Assembly (NCBI GenBank): GCA_035279905.1
Contig: DATEGZ010000248.1
Span: forward strand, 8,616-72,615
Reading direction: 5' to 3'
Origin: DATEGZ01 sp035279905
GTDB lineage: Bacteria; Acidobacteriota; Vicinamibacteria; Vicinamibacterales; SCN-69-37
Length of the DNA stretch: 64,000 bases
Of the stretch, positions 17,497-26,011 are shown piece after piece. Position 1 is the first letter of the stretch. Each line of letters begins with the position of its first letter. The position numbers were made by a program, and so were the translations under genes. The notes beneath the pieces are model-generated. The model ran no database searches. It worked only from the letters and a program-made list of their open reading frames with translations, and was not told the origin of the DNA.

Positions 17497-18000
17497 CTAC
17501 TTCGCGAACATGAAGGGTCGAATGCGCTCGTTGAACTCGGCGCCCGACGTGCATTGAATGCCAGCGACTGAGCATCGGTTGACAGTCGTTTGATCGGCGC
17601 CATTCCTGTAGATGTTCAGCGCGGCAAAATCGCCGACTTGTAGGTGATCATAGACATCATACAGTGACGCCGTCTGCGACCAACCCGAGCTGCCCATCAG
17701 GAAGTTGTAGTTGATGAGGATGAAACACCGGTTCATCGATTCGTTGTAGTGGTTCGAGAAATCGAGCAGCTGCGTCTTATCGTCGCGCCCCGTGGCCCAG
17801 TCTTTGTTGAAGAACTCTCGCGCGTCTTTCGCGCACTTCGCCTGCACGTCAAGGTTATTCGTTCGCTTGAGCCCGTCTATCTGTTGTCGTAGGTCCTTGT
17901 TCTCAGCTTCGAGCTTCGCGAGACGTTGAGAGTCGCAAGAGACGGACAGTAGGGCGAGAGCGAACATGGCGGCGCGCGCAGCGGTTCGGAAGTAAGGCAT
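17497..18000 (-). CDS. Lipoprotein with a short coiled coil
   Basis: 167 residues. A signal peptide with lipobox SVSC places the lipidated cysteine near residue 22, followed by a short coiled coil (RLAKLEAENKDLRQQIDGLKR) and a globular domain with four further cysteines. It follows the membrane protein at 18041 on the same strand with 40 bp between them and may be in one operon with it and the HAD gene. Family unknown; several residues of the mature domain suggest a small disulfide-bonded fold. Confidence 0.6.
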   Translation of the reverse strand: MPYFRTAARAAMFALALLSVSCDSQRLAKLEAENKDLRQQIDGLKRTNNLDVQAKCAKDAREFFNKDWATGRDDKTQLLDFSNHYNESMNRCFILINYNFLMGSSGWSQTASLYDVYDHLQVGDFAALNIYRNGADQTTVNRCSVAGIQCTSGAEFNERIRPFMFAK

Positions 18001-18040
18001 GGGTTGACTCTTTGTCCCGCTTCGCGCGTCGTCTCGTCTC

Positions 18041-18871
18041 TCACGGCACGACGCGCCGCATCTCTTGGATTATCCAATCTGGCAGCAGCAACGGCGATTT
18101 GAAGATCGTCATCCAGGTTCCAACTATGAATCCAATGACGCACACCACAGTCCAGCCCCAGCGAAACATAAAGCCCTTAAGCCCATGTTTCCTGTGGTGA
18201 GCCTCTCTGCGGGACTTCGTCGGGAACCATGAGTCCTTGAGGGCGCGAAAAAGAAGGACAACCGAGAGCAGCGCGACGTCAGCGGTTAGCCAATGTTCGT
18301 AGTCAGTCTTAATCTTCAAGAACGCCAACCAGAGAGCCCCAGTGAGGACAAGACAGACCAACGTGGGATACATCCGCTTCTGGCTCTGTTCACGCTCCTC
18401 TTCGGTCTCCTTTGGAGAGAGCGGCATCACAAACTTGGTGACGACGTCCCACGCCAAATACAAGAGGAAGATCAGGACATGCCAACCGGCAACCTTGTGT
18501 GCCGGATCGATCCGCGGCGGCTTGTCGCCAAAATCTACCGTTTTGACGAGGATGAAATAGACGACCACCATCATCACGTCAAGCAGGAGAACGACAAACG
18601 CCCACTCGAAGAGTGTCTTGACGTCTTGCTTGGCGAGACTGCGCGACCATCCCACCCAACTTGCCGCAATAAGTATCGTTGCGAGGATCAAGTGGAAAAA
18701 CGCTGGCAGATAGTGAATCAGGTGTTCCGACTGAACGAGCGCAGCGGTCTGTAGACCGATCTCGCCAACGGCGATAGCGAACATCATGCCTACAAACTCA
18801 TGCCTGAGTTTGGGCTCGTCGGGTTTGTCTGGCTTGTCGTCTCCCGAGCAGCCTTCAGTCCGCCGCGCCAT
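18041..18871 (-). CDS. Multi-span membrane protein of unknown function
   Basis: 276 residues with a charged N terminus and about six to seven membrane helices (near 28-48, 54-76, 87-110, 128-150, 168-188, and 240-262, with a possible one near 195-210). The cytoplasmic loop before the last helix is basic (KSRREAHHRKHG). The start overlaps the end of the HAD gene by 17 bp, indicating translational coupling. No family recognised. AT-richer codon use than the chromosomal flanks supports foreign origin. Confidence 0.6.
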   Translation of the reverse strand: MARRTEGCSGDDKPDKPDEPKLRHEFVGMMFAIAVGEIGLQTAALVQSEHLIHYLPAFFHLILATILIAASWVGWSRSLAKQDVKTLFEWAFVVLLLDVMMVVVYFILVKTVDFGDKPPRIDPAHKVAGWHVLIFLLYLAWDVVTKFVMPLSPKETEEEREQSQKRMYPTLVCLVLTGALWLAFLKIKTDYEHWLTADVALLSVVLLFRALKDSWFPTKSRREAHHRKHGLKGFMFRWGWTVVCVIGFIVGTWMTIFKSPLLLPDWIIQEMRRVVP

Positions 18872-19664
18872 GAGATGACTTGTGCATCACCGCGATATCT
18901 ATCGCCTCCGGAAGCTCGGATACCTTGCGTATCGCGAGCATTTGATCGTGCTTGAACGATCCTTCAAATCGCTCGTGTTCCCAAACGTGAGCATCGATCC
19001 ATACCGCGCGTAGACCGGACTCGATGGCCGGCACAATATCGGAGCGAATGCTGTTCCCGACAGACCAAGCGTCCGTCGGTTTGACTCCCAAGAGTGCGAC
19101 GACATCGCGAAATGCGGACGCGGGCTTTTCCGCCACGATACGAATCACATCAAACAAATCCGCAAGGCCGCTGCGCTCGACGCGTCGTTCCTGCAAATCG
19201 CGATCTCCCTTTGTCAGCAGTGCGAGTTTAGCGCCACGCTCGCGCAGTGCCAGAATCGCTTCTCGCGCACCCGGCACGAGCGGTGGGTCTTGCTCGAACA
19301 CGGTTCCTGCTGCTGAGCGAACACGGTGGCTTACGTCGGGATCGCGACGTCGACCACTCGCATCAGCGAGCTGTTCATACGCTTGCACGCACGACAACGG
19401 AAAGCGTTCGGTGCTAAATCCAAGGTGTCGAACATTCTCGACATCAACGCGCCGTTCGATACGCTCCCACTCGTCCCCGTCGAGACCAGCACGAACCACT
19501 TCGGCACGCGCTGCCGCTCTCGCACGGTCGTAGAGCGGCTCGGTGCTCCACAGCGTATCGTCGCCATCGAACACTACGGCCACGGGCGCGACGGTGGCAG
19601 ATGTCACGACGGGCTCAGAATAGCACCGTGACCAGTGCTGCGAAATCGGTTCAACCATGCTCAT
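18855..19664 (-). CDS. HAD-superfamily phosphatase
   Basis: About 269 residues from ATG 19664; the frame is open further upstream but without support, and ATG 19658 is an alternative. HAD motif I is FDGDDTLW (nucleophile Asp33, acid Asp35), motif II is LLTKGD near 150, the lysine motif is VAEKP near 178 and motif IV is GNSIRSDI near 203. A helical cap lies between motifs I and II. Such enzymes hydrolyse small phosphorylated metabolites; the substrate is not evident. The gene overlaps the downstream membrane protein, which may be a functional partner. Confidence 0.82.
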   Translation of the reverse strand: MSMVEPISQHWSRCYSEPVVTSATVAPVAVVFDGDDTLWSTEPLYDRARAAARAEVVRAGLDGDEWERIERRVDVENVRHLGFSTERFPLSCVQAYEQLADASGRRRDPDVSHRVRSAAGTVFEQDPPLVPGAREAILALRERGAKLALLTKGDRDLQERRVERSGLADLFDVIRIVAEKPASAFRDVVALLGVKPTDAWSVGNSIRSDIVPAIESGLRAVWIDAHVWEHERFEGSFKHDQMLAIRKVSELPEAIDIAVMHKSSHGAAD

Positions 19665-19744
19665 ACCGCCAGTCTGCCGCTCCGGTGTGACAGGGCTGGT
19701 CAGCCGCCCCGAGCAGAGCTTACTTCGGGCAGAGCGCAGTAGTG

Positions 19745-20170
19745 ATGTATCGTCTGGGCTACAAATCCGGGTATCGCAGCGCACTCGAACGCACATCGCC
19801 AAGGAGTCCTAGCAAATTGCGTAAGGCAGGCTGGTTTCGACTCTGGCTGGTGTTGACGGTCATCGGTGTGCCGTTAGCGACGCTGTGGGAACAGCAGCGC
19901 TCTGCCCGGGTTTGGGAGGAACTGGACAGACTAGCCATCGCCCGCTGTCTCGAAGACGAGGCGTTGCCCGGCCATCCTCGCGCCTTGGACTGCGCAAACG
20001 CGGCTGGCGCTGACAAGACGTTCTTTGAACACGAGCACACGACGCCGCTCCAATACTGGTTAACTGGGTTCGCGATCATGTTCATCCTCGATTTGATCGC
20101 TACCGGGTTGATCGTGGCGTTCGTGCTCGCCGTGCGCTGGGTCGTGAGGGGCTTTCGGAAGCCCGCCTAG
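19745..20170 (+). CDS. Small membrane protein with two helices
   Basis: 141 residues with a membrane helix near 33-50 (FRLWLVLTVIGVPLATLW) and another near 108-130 (FAIMFILDLIATGLIVAFVLAV). The loop between is expected outside the cytoplasm and has two cysteines (near 68 and 83) that may pair. A GTG directly before the ATG or a TTG at about 19817 could also be the start. No family recognised; it is followed after 12 bp by a secreted protein gene. Confidence 0.5.
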   Translation: MYRLGYKSGYRSALERTSPRSPSKLRKAGWFRLWLVLTVIGVPLATLWEQQRSARVWEELDRLAIARCLEDEALPGHPRALDCANAAGADKTFFEHEHTTPLQYWLTGFAIMFILDLIATGLIVAFVLAVRWVVRGFRKPA

Positions 20171-20182
20171 GAGCTATCGCCC

Positions 20183-20611
20183 ATGACGAGATCGCTCAAA
20201 CAGACCATCCTTCTCAGTGTCAGCTGCACTCTGGCTCTGTCTGGTCGCTATTCAGCTCAACTTCCAAACTCGGTGACCTGCAAGTTTGAGCGGATCGCCA
20301 CCGCAGGATTGGAAGGGACGAAGATCACGACGAGTAGCGAAGCGGATTCTGGCGACTTGGTCCTCGCGAATTTGAATTCCACTTCACCCACCGCCGCAGG
20401 GAACGTCGGAGCAGTCACACTTCAGGTCCTGCGCCGATCAAATGAGGCGATTTGGCTCGCCGAAATGAAACCGAACGAAGTCGCCTCGACCACAACGCTG
20501 TTTCTCAAGACAGGGATCGTCATGTTCTCGAAGCATGAGATCCTTCACACCGTTGACGGCGACCAGCCGTTCGGTTTTGTCGAGATCGGAAGATGCAAAC
20601 CTCTTCAGTAA
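20183..20611 (+). CDS. Secreted hypothetical protein
   Basis: 142 residues. TAGGAGC lies 7 bp before the ATG. A signal peptide of about 25 residues (ILLSVSCTLALSG, ending SAQ) is followed by a beta-rich domain with a cysteine near residue 31 and one at 139, likely a disulfide. It may be co-transcribed with the membrane protein just upstream. No family recognised. Confidence 0.6.
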   Translation: MTRSLKQTILLSVSCTLALSGRYSAQLPNSVTCKFERIATAGLEGTKITTSSEADSGDLVLANLNSTSPTAAGNVGAVTLQVLRRSNEAIWLAEMKPNEVASTTTLFLKTGIVMFSKHEILHTVDGDQPFGFVEIGRCKPLQ

Positions 20612-20633
20612 ATGCCCGCCGCGAGACTTCGCA

Positions 20634-20894
20634 ATGACCGACCACATCGGCATCATCCCCTACGACCCGTATCGCGGCGCTGCCGATCTCGGGCGACTCT
20701 GGGTGCTCAAGAGGGGCAAGCAAGAGCTGTCGCTGTATTTGCACACGCATCCGCTGCCAGGATGGGAACTGCGACTCAATATCGATGGCGAACTGCGCGA
20801 GAGCAAGACAGTGCGCACGCAAGACGCGATTTTCGAGACGTCGGACGCGTGGAAGCAGAAGGCGGAGCGTGAAGGGTGGACAGCTCATTCCTGA
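20634..20894 (+). CDS. Small cytoplasmic hypothetical protein
   Basis: 86 residues from ATG 20634 (MTDHIGIIPYDPYRGAADLG). The frame is open back into the previous gene, but there it is a shadow. The protein is hydrophilic, with a conserved-looking centre (PGWELRLNIDGELRESKTVR) that suggests a small beta sheet. Its stop overlaps by 10 bp the end of the broken gene on the other strand. No family recognised. Confidence 0.5.
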   Translation: MTDHIGIIPYDPYRGAADLGRLWVLKRGKQELSLYLHTHPLPGWELRLNIDGELRESKTVRTQDAIFETSDAWKQKAEREGWTAHS

Positions 20895-21179
20895 AGTTCG
20901 CTCAACGCCACGCCTGCGACCGTCACCGTCATGTCGCGAAGCACACTGACTTCTTCGAGCTTCTGCGCGCCTGCGGGATTCGCCGCTCGCGCACGCGCCA
21001 TGATGCGTTCGTTCACCGATTCCGGATTCAATAACGGTTCCCACGTCAACCCGCCGGGCCCCTTGCGTGGCACGCGCCCGACGCTGGCAGCTGCCGCTTC
21101 GAGTGCAACGCGCTCTTCGGTCGTGGCGCGACAGCAAGAAGTCGATACGACGGTCTGACGGTTTCTCGGCCGTCGGCAT
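20885..21179 (-). pseudogene. Broken small gene with a frameshift near 21128
   Basis: The minus strand reads MPTAEKPSDRRIDFLLSR from 21179, then becomes nonsense-like. In another frame a clearly protein-like stretch begins at the same point (ATTEERVALEAAAASVGRV, later EPLLNPESVNERIMARARAA and ending ALSELQE at 20885). Joined by a 1-2 base shift near 21128 the two give one hydrophilic protein of about 97 residues. Either a frameshift mutation or a sequence error is possible; translation from a GTG at 21073 would yield only the last 62 residues. Family unknown. Confidence 0.5.
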
Positions 21180-21211
21180 CAGCGCGCTGCGCTGTTGACC
21201 AACCTGACGGC

Positions 21212-21505
21212 GTGCGACACGAGCCAGACGGAGACACCCACGGCTGGCTGAAGGTAGACCCGCAGTTTGCGAACCTCATCAACGCCGGCAACACCTCTGA
21301 CGAAGATGGGAACTTGGTGTTTGAAATCGTCTGCCACTACCACGTCACGCAGGTCGATGCGGTGGCGTCATGCGTCGGCTTCACGGACACCACGACGATC
21401 CCGCCGGTCGGGACGCACGTCGCCATCAGAGGCACGCTTGTGACGGAGACGAACCATAAGAAGTGGAACGAGATTCATCCCGTCACGAGCATCACGATTC
21501 AGTAA
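21212..21505 (+). CDS. OB-fold-like hypothetical protein, N-terminus missing
   Basis: 97 residues from a GTG. The content (RHEPDGDTHGWLKVD, INAGNTSDEDGNLVFEIVC, PPVGTHVAIRGT, KWNEIHPVTS) is a compact beta domain that resembles an OB-fold and that I associate with a recurrent secreted-protein domain. Such proteins normally begin with a signal peptide and a first strand before RHEPDG. Here the frame is open upstream but its translation is not protein-like and has no start, and the region is occupied by the broken gene on the other strand. I read it as a 5'-truncated remnant. Confidence 0.45.
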   Translation: MRHEPDGDTHGWLKVDPQFANLINAGNTSDEDGNLVFEIVCHYHVTQVDAVASCVGFTDTTTIPPVGTHVAIRGTLVTETNHKKWNEIHPVTSITIQ

Positions 21506-21582
21506 AGCCAGAGGAGACCTGTCCCCCAATGCGGTGTTAACCTTGTGGTTGGGCCGCGCTTTTTCCGATAGGGCAATATCAG

Positions 21583-21894
21583 ATGTCGATGAACGAAGTC
21601 GACTTCATTCGGCGCAATCGACTGTTTTCGCCAGCAGAAGTTCTCGTCGATAGCTGCTCGGTTCCGCGTGCGTCCGGCGTCGATGCTTGGTTCTTCCGTG
21701 AAATCCCGCCAAGAGTGCCGACCGTCGGCTGTCTCCAACGAGAGGGACTGACGCTGCTCTACGTCGGCATCTCGCCGCAGAAGGGGACGCCGACAAGTTT
21801 CGCGATCGCACCGAACGCCATCGACCGCAAGAGCCAGTTAGTCCGCGCTGTAGCGCCCTCGTCGCAAGATAGCGACGTCACGAAAACCATGTGA
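21583..21894 (+). pseudogene. Truncated GIY-YIG-like nuclease domain protein
   Basis: 103 residues. The first 65 resemble the start of a GIY-YIG-type domain: VPRASGVDAWFFREIPP, then LLYVGISP in the place of the second motif. In the expected GVYAWFF the tyrosine is Asp here. After GISP the resemblance ends and the frame runs into the antisense end of the next gene. The catalytic Arg and Glu of the domain are absent, so the protein cannot be active. It sits beside two other damaged genes. Confidence 0.5.
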
Positions 21895-22638
21895 CACGAG
21901 AATCCGCGCGCAATTCCGGCACAACGGCAGATCCAGATCCTGACAGTCCAATGCGATCGCCTTAGTTGCCGAGAGTTCCTCGATTCGCGCGAGAAGCTCG
22001 TCGCCTGGGATGTTGATCGCGCCTGGCACATGGTTCTGAGCGAAATCATCTCGAGACCGTAGGTCCAACAAGACAGGCCTGTGCTGGCTCTGCCAAGCTG
22101 GCCACTGAGATTCCGGTACGTCCACTGCCCCAGCACCCTGAGCGCCCGACGGTTGGCCAGGACCAGGGCCTTCGGCAAATGCGGGGTCGTGAATCGCAGT
22201 CTTGCCGTTACCGTCAACCGTGAAATAGAAAGTCAGCTTCGTCTCTACTCGCGCGCGTTCGGGTCCATTCCGGCCACTGAACGAAACTGGCGAAAAGGTC
22301 CATTGCTTGACAGCTTTCGAGACTGAGTCTGCAATCGACGCGTCTGGAGACTGCAACACCGCCACTGACATGACGGTTCCTTCTGGAGAGATCGGGAGTT
22401 GCACCACGACGACGCCGCCGATCCTGCGCTTTGCGGCGCTCGCTGGAAACTCAGGCGGCACAACCTTTTGCGCGGTTCGTCGCATCGTCTGTTCGTCCAT
22501 CCCGACCAATGTGGATGGACTCTGATCGTCGCCGCTCGACAGTCGGGCTCGCGACTCAGCAGCCGCGACGTTCCACAACGCCCCGACGGCTAGCGTGAAG
22601 GCGAGGATCCGCATCGAGCGACGATCCGAGGTGGTCAC
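21838..22638 (-). CDS. TonB C-terminal-like and rhodanese two-domain protein
   Basis: 266 residues from a GTG that overlaps the stop of permease 3 by 4 bp (GTGA); ATG 22614 (MRILAFTLAVGAL) is the alternative and gives the signal peptide directly. Residues about 45-145 match the TonB C-terminal fold used in energy transducers (PPEFPASAAKRRIGGVVVVQ, SVSKAVKQWTFSP). Residues about 175-266 form a rhodanese domain (VLLDLRSRDDFAQNHVPGAINIP, then candidate active-site cysteines in LDCQDLDLPLCRNC). The active loop is atypical. With a signal peptide both domains should be periplasmic. Coupling to the permease suggests a shared role. Confidence 0.7.
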   Translation of the reverse strand: MTTSDRRSMRILAFTLAVGALWNVAAAESRARLSSGDDQSPSTLVGMDEQTMRRTAQKVVPPEFPASAAKRRIGGVVVVQLPISPEGTVMSVAVLQSPDASIADSVSKAVKQWTFSPVSFSGRNGPERARVETKLTFYFTVDGNGKTAIHDPAFAEGPGPGQPSGAQGAGAVDVPESQWPAWQSQHRPVLLDLRSRDDFAQNHVPGAINIPGDELLARIEELSATKAIALDCQDLDLPLCRNCARILVSHGFRDVAILRRGRYSAD

Positions 22639-25010
22639 AGAGATGTGAGTGCCCTGGCAGGATTCAATCGGGCCGCCCGTAACGCCGGTACGAAGGACCC
22701 CAAGCATCCGACGAGAACGAGCAGCGCGGTTGTGCCCACGTAGGTCTTTGGATCGATCAACACGCTGCCAGCAACCGCGTGCTGCACCAAACGGACCACC
22801 AGGGCCGCCGTAAGCGTGCCCCCAACCCATCCCGAGATGACAAGAAGGAAAGCTCGACGAACGACGAGCCTGAATATGCTCGAAGGCGAAGCCCCAATGG
22901 CCAGCCGCAGCCCGAGTTCTGATCGCCGGTGAGCGTTTGCCGTGGCGAGCGAGCTATAGATGCCGAGTACCGTAAGGACCAGCGTCAGGTACCCGAAGCT
23001 GCCCAGGGCGGACGCGCCCAGTCGCCAGAGACGTGTTTGAACTCGGGCGAGCTCGGTTACGGCGTGGACCTCAACGCGAACCTGCGGCCATCCTAGTCGT
23101 AGTGTTGCTCCAAGTTGACCAAGCGCCGTGACTGAATCGACACGCGGCCGGACCACCAAGGTTCGCCCAGGGTATTGCAATCCATAGCGGCGAAACTGAG
23201 CGACCGGCAGAAAGGCTTCCTGTGTCGTCGCAGCTATCCGTTGAGGTCTCCGAGGCTCGCTGATGCCAACGACCTCCACGCACCCAAGATCTCCCATGAG
23301 TGCGGCGCATCGACCCAGCGCGTCTTGGCCAGGCCACAACTTGTTCGCTATTCCAGCATCGAGGACCACGACCGAGGCTCCAGACGCCCCGTCCGTCGCC
23401 GTCAAGGATCGACCCTTGACGATCTGGGTGCCGACCGTTTCGAAGTATTCAGGGGAGATAAAGTTCACAGATGCAAGTTGAGCCGGCGAACCTGACGCTC
23501 CGCGAACCATCACAAATTGACGCGGCGCGTCGGCGTCAAGCGGCGTGTACGAAGCCAGGGCCACTGCTTGAACGACCGGCTGCGTCTTGAGCCGTTCAAG
23601 AATGTCTTCACGAATCGGTTGTAGGTCTTCATCTAGGGTGAAATGGGCTCGGCTGGGATCGACGTCCACCCCAAGCACGGAACTTAGGTCATATCCTGGG
23701 GCTCGCATCACGCCCGCGACGCTCTTCTCGAACAACTGCGAGCCAATCAATAGCGCGAAGGCGACAGCCACCTGAACCACGATCACAACCTGTTGTATTC
23801 GGCCCGTGCGCCGGTCGCTCGGCAGATCCCCTCGAAGGTGCGGCGCGACAGAGACGCGCGATTCGGTAAGGGCTGGACCGGCGCCGCTCGCGATACCAAT
23901 GACGGCCACCGTGAACCCAAGCAGCCCGATTGACCGGAGGTTAACAGCAGAGGCTGAGAGCGCCGACGAGAGCGAAAATGTCGAGAGGGCGCCATACGTC
24001 CAACGGGCGACGACAAATGCCGCTAGCGCCGACACAACAGCCAACGCCAGCGACTCAGTAAAGAGTTGCAGCGCGATGTCTCTGCGAGAGGCGCCCAGCT
24101 GAACTCGAATCGTGGTATCGCGCCGCCGTGCGAGGGCCCTCAAGCCAAGCAAGGCCGCCATGTTTGAGCAGGCCAAGAAAATGATTACCAGGCTTCCAAG
24201 CTCAAGCCACGACAGCAACTGCTGCTCCTGCTGCTGAGCGTTTCGGAAAGCGGGAACGAATCCTTCAACGTTCGGCAGGTCGCCGAGGTCGACATTCACG
24301 GACTGCTCGCGCAGTCCAAGTGTCGAGATTTCCGTGGTGAGTTGAGATAGCGAGCGACCGTCTGCAAGTCTGCCAACAGTGGTCAACCAGGCAGCATTCC
24401 TAGATCTGAGTAGGTTCCGACCGGATGTGCAAAGGTCCGATGATTGATCCAGGGAGACCCAAAGGTCCGCAGGTTGGTGACTGAGACCGCTAAACTCCGG
24501 GCTTGCGATTCCGACGATCCGTAGACGCTTGTTGCCGATGGCGATCGCGTTGCCGATCGACGATCGATCACCAGCGAGCTGGCCCTCCCAGAAGCGATGC
24601 GCCAGCACCACCGAGTCTGCTTGGCCAGCTCCTAGCGAGTTGCCGAATGCGATTGGTGCGCCGACGATCTCAAAGAAATTCGGGGAGACGCATTCTAGGC
24701 GAACTGCGGCCACGATGTTGTCGTACGCGACATCGGTTCTAGCACTTGCGTACGCACCGAGGGACACGCTACGCAGCTGTTGTTTGGCTTCCTGGAAGCC
24801 TGGGTAGTCCCCGACCCTTGGCAAGAGAACCAGCGCATCTGGTTCGCGGACGCCTGCGGGAACGGCATACGCGATTCGGCTTAACGTGTCTACGATGGCT
24901 GTCCCGACGCCAGCGGCGAGAGCCAAAACGACGATGGCAATCACGAGAAGGGAGTCGCGCTTTCTCAGGGCGCGAACTCCTTGTCGGATACTGGCAATGC
25001 TCGCGCTCAT
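22635..25010 (-). CDS. ADOP-type ABC transporter permease 3
   Basis: 791 residues: a first helix near 20-42, MacB-like periplasmic domain, FtsX core with helices near 265-290, 320-345 and 360-380, a second periplasmic domain from about 415, and the last FtsX domain near 660-785 ending RAARLNPARALTSL. It is shorter in the first periplasmic domain than the other permeases. No ATPase gene adjoins. Its stop overlaps the start of the TonB_C-rhodanese gene, making a two-gene operon. It is the third permease of the cargo and the last gene before the conjugation module. Confidence 0.85.
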   Translation of the reverse strand: MSASIASIRQGVRALRKRDSLLVIAIVVLALAAGVGTAIVDTLSRIAYAVPAGVREPDALVLLPRVGDYPGFQEAKQQLRSVSLGAYASARTDVAYDNIVAAVRLECVSPNFFEIVGAPIAFGNSLGAGQADSVVLAHRFWEGQLAGDRSSIGNAIAIGNKRLRIVGIASPEFSGLSHQPADLWVSLDQSSDLCTSGRNLLRSRNAAWLTTVGRLADGRSLSQLTTEISTLGLREQSVNVDLGDLPNVEGFVPAFRNAQQQEQQLLSWLELGSLVIIFLACSNMAALLGLRALARRRDTTIRVQLGASRRDIALQLFTESLALAVVSALAAFVVARWTYGALSTFSLSSALSASAVNLRSIGLLGFTVAVIGIASGAGPALTESRVSVAPHLRGDLPSDRRTGRIQQVVIVVQVAVAFALLIGSQLFEKSVAGVMRAPGYDLSSVLGVDVDPSRAHFTLDEDLQPIREDILERLKTQPVVQAVALASYTPLDADAPRQFVMVRGASGSPAQLASVNFISPEYFETVGTQIVKGRSLTATDGASGASVVVLDAGIANKLWPGQDALGRCAALMGDLGCVEVVGISEPRRPQRIAATTQEAFLPVAQFRRYGLQYPGRTLVVRPRVDSVTALGQLGATLRLGWPQVRVEVHAVTELARVQTRLWRLGASALGSFGYLTLVLTVLGIYSSLATANAHRRSELGLRLAIGASPSSIFRLVVRRAFLLVISGWVGGTLTAALVVRLVQHAVAGSVLIDPKTYVGTTALLVLVGCLGSFVPALRAARLNPARALTSL

Positions 25011-25361
25011 TCGACCCTGCTAGCTCCAATCACGTCTTGGAACCCACCGGAGGCCACAGCACGCTACAACTGGTCTGGTGCTGAGATCCTCGCCGACCAG
25101 GCAGGGCGGTGTCAATCTGGGAGATTGTCTACTTGACGGAACGTCAGGGCGAAGCGGTAGGTCAGCGGATCTGCCGGCCGACTACTCTCATCGTCAGATC
25201 GGTCCACCGACCGCCGGTTTTTCTCCGCTAGGAACGCGTTCAATTGATACCGGACTTTTGTCGCCTTGCCGACACTGTCGGCGAGACGACAGATTGACGC
25301 CGTTGCGTTGACGCATCCTGCTCAACACCGAAGCCTGAGCGTGGTCAGGCGGGAGGACCCC
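25011..25361. other. Spacer upstream of the conjugation operon
   Basis: 350 bp between divergent transcription units (permease 3 to the left, VirB2 to the right). It should hold both promoters. I see no coding sequence and no strong palindrome; open frames here lack ribosome sites. Confidence 0.45.
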
Positions 25362-25676
25362 ATGCAGGTTGCATCGCGCACTCAGAACTCCTCGTCGTTC
25401 ATCCCCTCTGCTATTCAACGCGCCTGGATCGCGCTCGTGATGCTGCTTATGTCCCCGGCGTCGAGCTTTGCGCAGTCTCCGTGGGAACGTGCCGCCGCGA
25501 ACCTTGAGGCTTCGTTCACCGGGCCGCTCGCGCGCTCGCTCGCGCTCGTGGCGATCGTCATCGGCGGCCTGATGTTCATGTTCGGCGAGGGCGGTGCCAA
25601 GCGTCAGATCAGCGGCATCGTCTTTGGCGGCGGCCTCTGTCTGTTCGCCGTTCAATTTCTGACCTGGTTGTTCTGA
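25362..25676 (+). CDS. virB2: VirB2/TrbC-type conjugative pilin
   Basis: 104 residues from ATG 25362, with GGAGG 7 bp upstream; the frame is open further up but unsupported. A long signal-like N terminus ends near AQS, followed by the pilin pattern: a short amphipathic segment and two hydrophobic helices (SLALVAIVIGGLMFMFGEG and ISGIVFGGGLCLFAVQFLTW) with a basic loop GGAKRQ between them. This is the usual layout of VirB2/TrbC major pilins, which polymerise into the mating pilus. It is the first gene of the dense operon. Confidence 0.85.
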   Translation: MQVASRTQNSSSFIPSAIQRAWIALVMLLMSPASSFAQSPWERAAANLEASFTGPLARSLALVAIVIGGLMFMFGEGGAKRQISGIVFGGGLCLFAVQFLTWLF

Positions 25677-25702
25677 CCTGCGGCACCCGCGCGAGCGAAT
25701 CC

Positions 25703-26011
25703 ATGGACGCTCCCAATCTTCCGGAATTCCGCGCCGTCTATCGAGCCCTGCACCGCCCGCTGACCGTGTGCGGCGTCGATCGACGACTGTTCTTCCTCGC
25801 TCTGCTGGTCGGCGCCGCGACGTTCAACCTGTTCTACAGCTTCCTCGCCGGGTGCCTGCTCTTCGGCGTGCTGTACCTCTGCGCATTCTGGAGCACGCGA
25901 CACGATCCCCAGATGCTCCACATCCTGTTGCATGCAGGCATCAACCGCACCCGCTTCGACGCGGCCAAGTGGGACGACCGCCATGCGCTGGCGCGGAGGC
26001 CGCGATGGTGA
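25703..26011 (+). CDS. virB3: VirB3/TrbD-type inner-membrane component
   Basis: 102 residues. It begins with the family-like hydrophilic start (PEFRAVYRALHRPLTVCGVDRRLF), then a hairpin of two membrane helices (FFLALLVGAATFNLFYSFLAGCLLFGVLYLC) and a charged tail with HDPQMLHILL. VirB3 supports pilus biogenesis together with VirB4. Its stop overlaps the start of VirB4 by 7 bp, typical of the pair. Confidence 0.85.
   Translation: MDAPNLPEFRAVYRALHRPLTVCGVDRRLFFLALLVGAATFNLFYSFLAGCLLFGVLYLCAFWSTRHDPQMLHILLHAGINRTRFDAAKWDDRHALARRPRW

Noticed and set aside
25768..26004. Upstream extension of the VirB4 frame
   Set aside because: It overlaps VirB3, reads as Arg-rich nonsense and lacks a start signal; ATG 26005 has GGAGG and the normal family length.
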